Assembly (NCBI GenBank): GCA_944342025.1
Contig: CALVMD010000001.1
Location: forward strand, 62,001 to 126,000
Length of the DNA: 64,000 bases
Direction: 5' to 3'
Source: an uncultured Clostridia bacterium
Lineage (GTDB): Bacteria > Bacillota > Clostridia > Christensenellales > Borkfalkiaceae
Shown: positions 59,420 to 64,000 of the stretch, piece by piece
How the letters are laid out: each line of letters starts with the position of its first letter
How positions within the stretch are numbered: the first letter of the stretch is position 1
Notes under the pieces: model-generated
The model's input: only the letters and a program-made list of their open reading frames with translations
Told to the model about the DNA's origin: nothing
Databases searched by the model: none
Made by a program: the position numbers and the translations under genes

Positions 59420-59448
59420 ATTATAACACGCGGCGCCTATAATGTCTA
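59420..59448 (-). promoter_or_regulatory. Sigma-A promoter of the AKR/ECF/DUF1893 operon
   Basis: Minus strand TAGACA (59443-59448), 17-bp spacer, TATAAT (59420-59425). Confidence 0.75.
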
Positions 59449-59489
59449 ATACTTATTTTTTATCGGAAACCATACACGGAAACTATAAA

Positions 59490-59525
59490 CAGAAAAGTTC
59501 GGCGCCCCTCTGCCGGGGCGCCGAA
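59490..59525 (-). terminator. Terminator of the GH51 gene
   Basis: TTCGGCGCCCC / GGGGCGCCGAA perfect 11-bp stem (59498-59508 with 59515-59525), then CTTTTCTG leftward. Confidence 0.88.
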
Positions 59526-59541
59526 ACGCATTCCTTTTCGG

Positions 59542-62133
59542 TCATTCGATCACAAACACGGTAAGGCTGTTTTTGTCGAGCGTATACTCCAGCTTGTTGC
59601 CCGCGATTTTGATGTTTTTCTCCCGCGGGACGATGTTGTGTTTCGCGCCGTAATTTGTGCCGATCTCGTTGATGATATTGATATCTTCGTCGGAAAGGGT
59701 AACGACGTGCGCTTTCTTTTTATCCCCGAAGTTTTTGATGTCCGCCGTCATCTTTTGCTCTTCGCCGCTCACGTTGACGACTTTCAGGAAGATCTTGTCG
59801 CCGTCGAAAGTCGCGCTCTGGAACACCCGTTCGTTTACACGCCAGACGTTTTTATCGAAGAGGAAGTGCCATTCGCCGTCTTTGAAGAAATAAGCGGTCA
59901 GCTTGTTTTTGGTATACACGAGGCGCATGGTGTTGCCCTCGGGGCTGTATCCGAGGAATTTGTCCTTGCCCATCAGCTCGCACACCGTGCGCATGAAATC
60001 GACGCGCTTGTCGAAAGAAACGTCATAGCCCTTGTGGTTTTTCCCGTATTGACAGCTCATGGAGAAACCGTTGCAGTCCATCGTGCCGCGGTCGGCTACG
60101 TCCTTTACGCCGACGCCCGCGATAAAGCTCTGCTTGCCGCCGACCCTGCGGAAATCCACTTCGACTTCGCATTCTGAGAAATCGCCGTCGAGATAATAAC
60201 CGTTGAAGGCATCCGCCTCGTCGATGAAGAGCTCTCCGTTTTCCAGCCTTCCGCCGATGCAGCGAGGGTACAGTTTCCAATCCCCCATCCCGTCGGCAAA
60301 ATTATGCCTGTAAAGCTCGGTGCCGTCCGCAATGCTCTTGACGCGCACTTCCTTTACGGCGACGGCCGTCGCGTGCGCACCGATCAGAAGGCCGCCCGAA
60401 TTGTCGTCGTCTACCTCGCTCACGCCGTCGATCAGCATTTTACCCGTATTTGCGGCAAACATCTGCTGCACATAATAGTTGGGCGTGTACATGATGTCGC
60501 GCGGGTTGAACCAGATCAGGTTGGGCGTCCATTTGTAGTTGGCGGTAGAGGCAAACAGCGGAGCGTAGCAGGTCATTTTGACGACATCGCTGTTGCGCTC
60601 GCAGCCTGTGAGGAACGCCGCCTCGGCGAGGGCGGAGCGCAGGTTATTTTCCCCGTTCAGCCGACCCCTGCCGTCGCTCATCGTGTGCATCGCGTATTCG
60701 CCCATGAACACTTTCGCGCCGTCGCGGTCATAACAATCGTAACGCTTGGTATTGTCGATAAACCACTGATAGGAGTTGTAGACGTGTTCGTCCACGATCA
60801 TGTTGCGGTATTTTTTATTGATCAGTTTCCAGTTGTCGTTGGAATCCTGCGGGCGGATGTCGACGCCTGCCGTCGTGACGACGGTGACATCAAACTTTTT
60901 GATGAGGTCGACCTGCGTGCCCGCATACGCATACTGTTCGAGCCCCAGAAGGCAGGCGGCAAAATTCTCAAAATAAGCGTCGCCCCAGTTTTCGTTGCCG
61001 ATCCCCACATATTCGAGATCGAAAGGCGCGGGGTGTCCCATATCGGCGCGGACTTTTGCCCAGTGCGCCTCGACCGGGTCTTCCGAATCGACGCTGCCCT
61101 TTGCAAAATACAGGAGGTGGGCGACGTTGTCGATGACCTCGCGTTTAAACATCCCCGTGCCGGGCATGATGCGGCGGTACCCTTCGCCGCGCTGGGTACC
61201 GACGCGGATCTGACAGAGCAGGCCGACATGCAGAACGGGCAACGGCGCCATGTTCAGATCTTCGCAGAGGCAGAAATATTCGTAGAAACCGATCCCGTAA
61301 GACTGCATATAGCCCCACGTGTTGGCGATCTGCTTTCTCGTTTCCAGCGGGCCGACCGTATTGCGCCAGCGGTACTGATTTTCGAACACGTCGTCCCCTT
61401 CCACGACGCAGCCGCCGGGGAAACGGAAGAAAGAAGGATGGCAGTCTTTGAGCGCCTTTACGATGCGCGGGGAAAGCTTGCCGTTCCTGTATTTGTCGGG
61501 ATCGCCCCAGACGGTGCTCGGAAGGAGGGATACGTAATCGATGCCGATATGCCCGTTACCCTTGAAGATCATGACGAGCCTGCCCATTTCCGTCGAGAGC
61601 GCTTTGAACGAGCAATTCACCTTTTCCCACGAGCCGTCGTTTCCGGACAGCGGGATCTCGGCGACGGTGGTGAGCACCGAGCGTGCGCCGCGCACATAGA
61701 CCTCGACTTTGCCTTCAAAGCCGAGTTTTTTGAAAAACATGCTGAAATTATACGTCTCGCCCTTGTCGAGCGCCATGCCGTAATAGTTCCAAGCCCCCAC
61801 GGCGAACCCGGGGTTTTCCAGGCGGTAAATGCCGCCCACGCACATGACAAGATACGAAGGATTGCCGGGCGCGATGCCGCCTTCCTCCGCTATGTAATGA
61901 GGGCCGGCGCCGGAAATATCCCAATAAGCCGCTTTCTGCTTGCGCAGTTCCACCGGCGAGGAGGCGTTGAAATTGTCGTACGCGAAATATTCGAATTCAA
62001 ACGAATTGTTGATGACCATTTCCGCGTTCAGGCCGCCGTCCGCCGCCTGATTGATGTCTTCGAAGAACAGCCCGTAAAGATGCTTGCTGACTTCGATACC
62101 CTTGTTGTTCTTGTCGAGCGTAAAATTGACCAT
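59542..62133 (-). CDS. Alpha-L-arabinofuranosidase, glycoside hydrolase family 51
   Basis: 863 aa. Hydrolyses terminal alpha-L-arabinofuranosyl residues of arabinan or arabinoxylan. SKHLYGLFFEDINQAADGGLNAEMVINNSFEF opens the catalytic region. FRFPGGCVVEGD, the acid/base Glu in YVGIGNENWG and the nucleophile Glu in VFMGEYAMH are all present. A carbohydrate-binding-like module lies near residues 100-210 and a beta-rich C-terminal region follows. There is no signal peptide, so it probably works inside the cell. Start at 62133 behind GGGAGA. Confidence 0.94.
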   Translation of the reverse strand: MVNFTLDKNNKGIEVSKHLYGLFFEDINQAADGGLNAEMVINNSFEFEYFAYDNFNASSPVELRKQKAAYWDISGAGPHYIAEEGGIAPGNPSYLVMCVGGIYRLENPGFAVGAWNYYGMALDKGETYNFSMFFKKLGFEGKVEVYVRGARSVLTTVAEIPLSGNDGSWEKVNCSFKALSTEMGRLVMIFKGNGHIGIDYVSLLPSTVWGDPDKYRNGKLSPRIVKALKDCHPSFFRFPGGCVVEGDDVFENQYRWRNTVGPLETRKQIANTWGYMQSYGIGFYEYFCLCEDLNMAPLPVLHVGLLCQIRVGTQRGEGYRRIMPGTGMFKREVIDNVAHLLYFAKGSVDSEDPVEAHWAKVRADMGHPAPFDLEYVGIGNENWGDAYFENFAACLLGLEQYAYAGTQVDLIKKFDVTVVTTAGVDIRPQDSNDNWKLINKKYRNMIVDEHVYNSYQWFIDNTKRYDCYDRDGAKVFMGEYAMHTMSDGRGRLNGENNLRSALAEAAFLTGCERNSDVVKMTCYAPLFASTANYKWTPNLIWFNPRDIMYTPNYYVQQMFAANTGKMLIDGVSEVDDDNSGGLLIGAHATAVAVKEVRVKSIADGTELYRHNFADGMGDWKLYPRCIGGRLENGELFIDEADAFNGYYLDGDFSECEVEVDFRRVGGKQSFIAGVGVKDVADRGTMDCNGFSMSCQYGKNHKGYDVSFDKRVDFMRTVCELMGKDKFLGYSPEGNTMRLVYTKNKLTAYFFKDGEWHFLFDKNVWRVNERVFQSATFDGDKIFLKVVNVSGEEQKMTADIKNFGDKKKAHVVTLSDEDINIINEIGTNYGAKHNIVPREKNIKIAGNKLEYTLDKNSLTVFVIE

Positions 62134-62167
62134 AAAAAAGTCTCCCGAAACAGTTTTCTTTTGTCTC

Positions 62168-62196
62168 ATTGTAACATAACAAAAATCGATAGTCAA
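62168..62196 (-). promoter_or_regulatory. Sigma-A promoter of the GH51 gene
   Basis: Minus strand TTGACT (62191-62196), 17-bp spacer, TACAAT (62168-62173). Confidence 0.75.
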
Positions 62197-62271
62197 TGGC
62201 TGCACCGAAAAATATCCGGCGTTTTTACCTCTTTTTTTTTCATATTTTTAAGGTGAACGTTTCCTTCACGA

Positions 62272-62313
62272 CAAAGAAATCTCTCCGCCGTCCGCAAAGG
62301 CGAAGGCGGAGAG
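62272..62313 (-). terminator. Terminator of the spoVA genes
   Basis: CTCTCCGCC / GGCGGAGAG stem (62281-62289 with 62305-62313), followed leftward by ATTTCTTTG, 5 bp after the stop of spoVAE. Confidence 0.8.
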
Positions 62314-62318
62314 GCCGC

Positions 62319-62699
62319 TCAGTTTTTTTTACTCTTCGGGCGGAAGATCAGAGCAAACAGAAAGGAGAACACGATCGCCGCGGTGACGCCCGCGCTGGCG
62401 GCGGCAAGCGGCCCCGTGAGCGCATAAAACAGCCCCTTTTCCGCGCCGCGGATGCCGCCGCGGGCGAGCAGGTACCCGAACCCCGAAATGGGGACCGTCG
62501 CGCCGGCGCCGGCAAATTCAACGATGTAATCGTACAGTCCGAACGCTTCGAGCGCGACGCCCGCGAGCATAAAGATGACGAGGATGCGCCCCGCGGTCAG
62601 TTTGGTCTTGTTGATGACGACCTGCGCGAGCGTACAGATCGCACCGCCGACGGCGAACGCCTTGACGAACATGAGCAGGATGTCTGTATATTTATCCAT
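62319..62699 (-). CDS. spoVAE: Stage V sporulation protein AE
   Basis: 126 aa, four hydrophobic segments. FVKAFAVGGAICTLAQVVINKTKLTAGRILVIFMLAGVALEAFGLYDYIVEFAGAGATVPISGFGYLLARG is the conserved SpoVAE sequence. It is part of the spore membrane channel that moves dipicolinic acid. It overlaps spoVAD by 8 bp. Confidence 0.95.
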   Translation of the reverse strand: MDKYTDILLMFVKAFAVGGAICTLAQVVINKTKLTAGRILVIFMLAGVALEAFGLYDYIVEFAGAGATVPISGFGYLLARGGIRGAEKGLFYALTGPLAAASAGVTAAIVFSFLFALIFRPKSKKN

Positions 62700-63705
62700 T
62701 TTCCGCCTCTCCGTTTTCGATCGCGACCGCGTGCGCGACGCACGGGATCGTATCCCCCTGCCCCGACGAAACGGTGGACAGGAGAGCGCCCGTCGCCGCG
62801 AACAGGACCTTCCGGATCCCGCTGCCGCCCGTCAGTTTGTCATAGATATACGAATTCATGACGACCGCACTGCACCCCGCGCCGCTGCCGCCCTGAAATT
62901 CATCCTCTATGACCTTGTATATGATCTCGCCGCAGTCGACGTGGTTTGCGGAAATATCCGTCCCCTTTTCCCACACGAGATCTTTTACGATGCGGCTGCC
63001 GAGCGCACCGAGATCGCCCGTGAGGATGAGATCGTAATACGACGGATCCCGCCCCGTATCCCTGAAATGCGCCAAAAGCGTGTCCGCGGCGGCAGGAGCC
63101 ATCGCCGCGCCCATGTTATTCACGTCCGAAACGCCGTAATCGATGACTTTTCCGATCGTCGCCGAAGTCAAGCAGGGTCCCCGCCCGTCTTTCGCGATCA
63201 GCGCCGCGCCCGCGCCCGTGACCGTCCACTGCGACTGCGGCGGGCGGGTCGTGCCCTGTTCGAGCGGATAGCGATACTGCCGCTCCGCCGAAGAAAAGTG
63301 GCTGCCCGTGACGGCGAGCGCGTTTTCGGCAAAACCTCCGTCGACCAGCGCCGCGCCGAGAAGGTATCCCTCGCTCATCGTCGAACACGCGCCGTAGATC
63401 CCCAAAAACGGGATCCCGATCTCGCGGGCGGTAAAACTTGCCGATATGATCTGGTTGAGAAGATCCCCCGATAAAAAGACATCCACGCCGCGGGGGCGGA
63501 GCCCCGCCTTTTCCACGCACTTTTCCGCCGCCCACAGCAGCATTTTGCGCTCGGCCCGCTCGAACGTCTTTTCCCCGAAAGTGTCGTCCGTCAGGGCGCA
63601 GTCTACATACTGCCCCACCACGCCCGCACATTCCTTCGGCCCCGCGATCGCAGACGCCGAAACGATCCTCGGCCGATTTTCAAAAAATATCGTCTGACCC
63701 TGCAT
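62692..63705 (-). CDS. spoVAD: Stage V sporulation protein AD
   Basis: 337 aa. Thiolase-like fold that binds dipicolinic acid. ENRPRIVSASAIAGPKECAGVVGQYVD near the start, IPFLGIYGACSTMSEGYLLGA around the Cys, and GTTRPPQSQWTVTGAGAALI. Full length. The usual partner spoVAC is not directly upstream: the next gene, 131 bp away, runs the other way. DPA comes from the DapA product made by the lysine operon in this window. Confidence 0.95.
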   Translation of the reverse strand: MQGQTIFFENRPRIVSASAIAGPKECAGVVGQYVDCALTDDTFGEKTFERAERKMLLWAAEKCVEKAGLRPRGVDVFLSGDLLNQIISASFTAREIGIPFLGIYGACSTMSEGYLLGAALVDGGFAENALAVTGSHFSSAERQYRYPLEQGTTRPPQSQWTVTGAGAALIAKDGRGPCLTSATIGKVIDYGVSDVNNMGAAMAPAAADTLLAHFRDTGRDPSYYDLILTGDLGALGSRIVKDLVWEKGTDISANHVDCGEIIYKVIEDEFQGGSGAGCSAVVMNSYIYDKLTGGSGIRKVLFAATGALLSTVSSGQGDTIPCVAHAVAIENGEAENG

Positions 63706-63835
63706 AACAAACCTTCCGTCGCTTGCAGTTTGTCCCGTTCCGCTCTTTTTATTCGGAGAAAATTTTGCAACGTATCGGTATAGCCCGAGCGCAAAGGGGG
63801 CATATTACGTTTAACCCAACGCAAGGAGGCTATAT

Positions 63836-63967
63836 ATGTCCAAACGCAAAAAAGCAAAAGTAAGATCGCTGACGGACGAACAGTACAACGATTATCTGAT
63901 GGCGCTCAAAGACGAACGCCCGACCATGCTGATCGATAAGGACGGAAAGAGAAAGCCTCAAAAATAA
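63836..63967 (+). CDS. Small basic hypothetical protein
   Basis: 43 aa (MSKRKKAKVRSLTDEQYNDY, ending KDGKRKPQK). A perfect AAGGAGG lies 6 nt before the ATG. Basic start, acidic amphipathic middle, basic end. Too short for routine ORF calling; no family recognised. Confidence 0.65.
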   Translation: MSKRKKAKVRSLTDEQYNDYLMALKDERPTMLIDKDGKRKPQK

Positions 63968-64000
63968 AAACGGCCGTTAACGGGAAATAAAAAATGCGGC

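Noticed and set aside
60304-62256. 650-codon plus-strand frame opposite the GH51 gene
   Set aside because: Shadow of the arabinofuranosidase, whose catalytic motifs are intact on the minus strand.

Overview
The window looks like chromosomal DNA of an uncultured-type, endospore-forming Firmicute of class Clostridia, probably a gut bacterium. The support is: sporulation genes spoVT, spoVAD and spoVAE; a lysine riboswitch in front of an asd-dapA-dapB operon; ECF-transporter S components; Clostridia-typical small genes (DUF4364, TSCPD, DUF1540, DUF1893, a histidine-less HPr); BspA-like leucine-rich-repeat surface proteins; and near-consensus sigma-A promoters with 17-bp spacers. Protein genes are GC-rich, except the LRR gene at the left edge. 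I saw no tRNA, rRNA, CRISPR array, transposase or integrase gene.

Layout. 1-1779 is the 3' part of a BspA-like LRR protein. 1935-8512 is one leftward operon (membrane protein, methyltransferase, Hsp33, TPR protein, alpha-solenoid protein, asparaginase). 8671-11890 is the rightward lysine/DAP operon under a lysine riboswitch. 11900-14225 is mnmE plus a LysR regulator. 14276-15356 is a pair of zinc-ribbon membrane proteins. 15437-18055 is an acyl-CoA synthetase/membrane acyltransferase pair. 18082-21956 holds a dihydrouridine synthase, MazG and a SpoVB-like flippase. 22044-23498 is a YwaF-like membrane protein convergent with spoVT.

The accessory region runs from about 23533 to 34987. Two directly oriented copies of a 212-bp segment (spoVT 5' end plus promoter; 4 mismatches) flank it, at 23321-23532 and 34988-35199. 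It carries (a) a nine-gene leftward operon, 29947-23801, that reads as a bacterial ubiquitin-like conjugation system: a possible Ubl, an E2-like protein with an HCN...C active-site motif and a C-terminal Gly-Gly, a degenerate E1-like protein, a fused JAMM-peptidase/E1 protein, a transglutaminase-like Cys protease, two small Cys-pair proteins, a membrane protein and an acidic-tailed protein; (b) a divergent rightward cassette, 30320-32321, with a 207-aa unknown protein, a 48-codon Cys-containing peptide that looks like a RiPP precursor, and a radical-SAM/SPASM maturase; (c) a decayed secreted-protein gene and a Schlafen-AlbA/HATPase-type regulator. This is the most interesting part of the window.

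To the right are a frameshifted LRR lipoprotein (35254-37736); an ATP-grasp ligase, homoserine dehydrogenase, type III pantothenate kinase and ECF S component (37979-41681) with a structured leader; then Nudix, HPr-like, DUF4364, TSCPD, AKR, AsnA, HAD, L9, small Cys-rich proteins, MFS, GNAT, ferritin, TetR, GT4/CmpB, a DUF1893/ECF/AKR operon, a GH51 arabinofuranosidase and spoVAD-spoVAE. Aspartate-family metabolism recurs: asparaginase, AsnA, Asd, DapA, DapB and Hom are all here.
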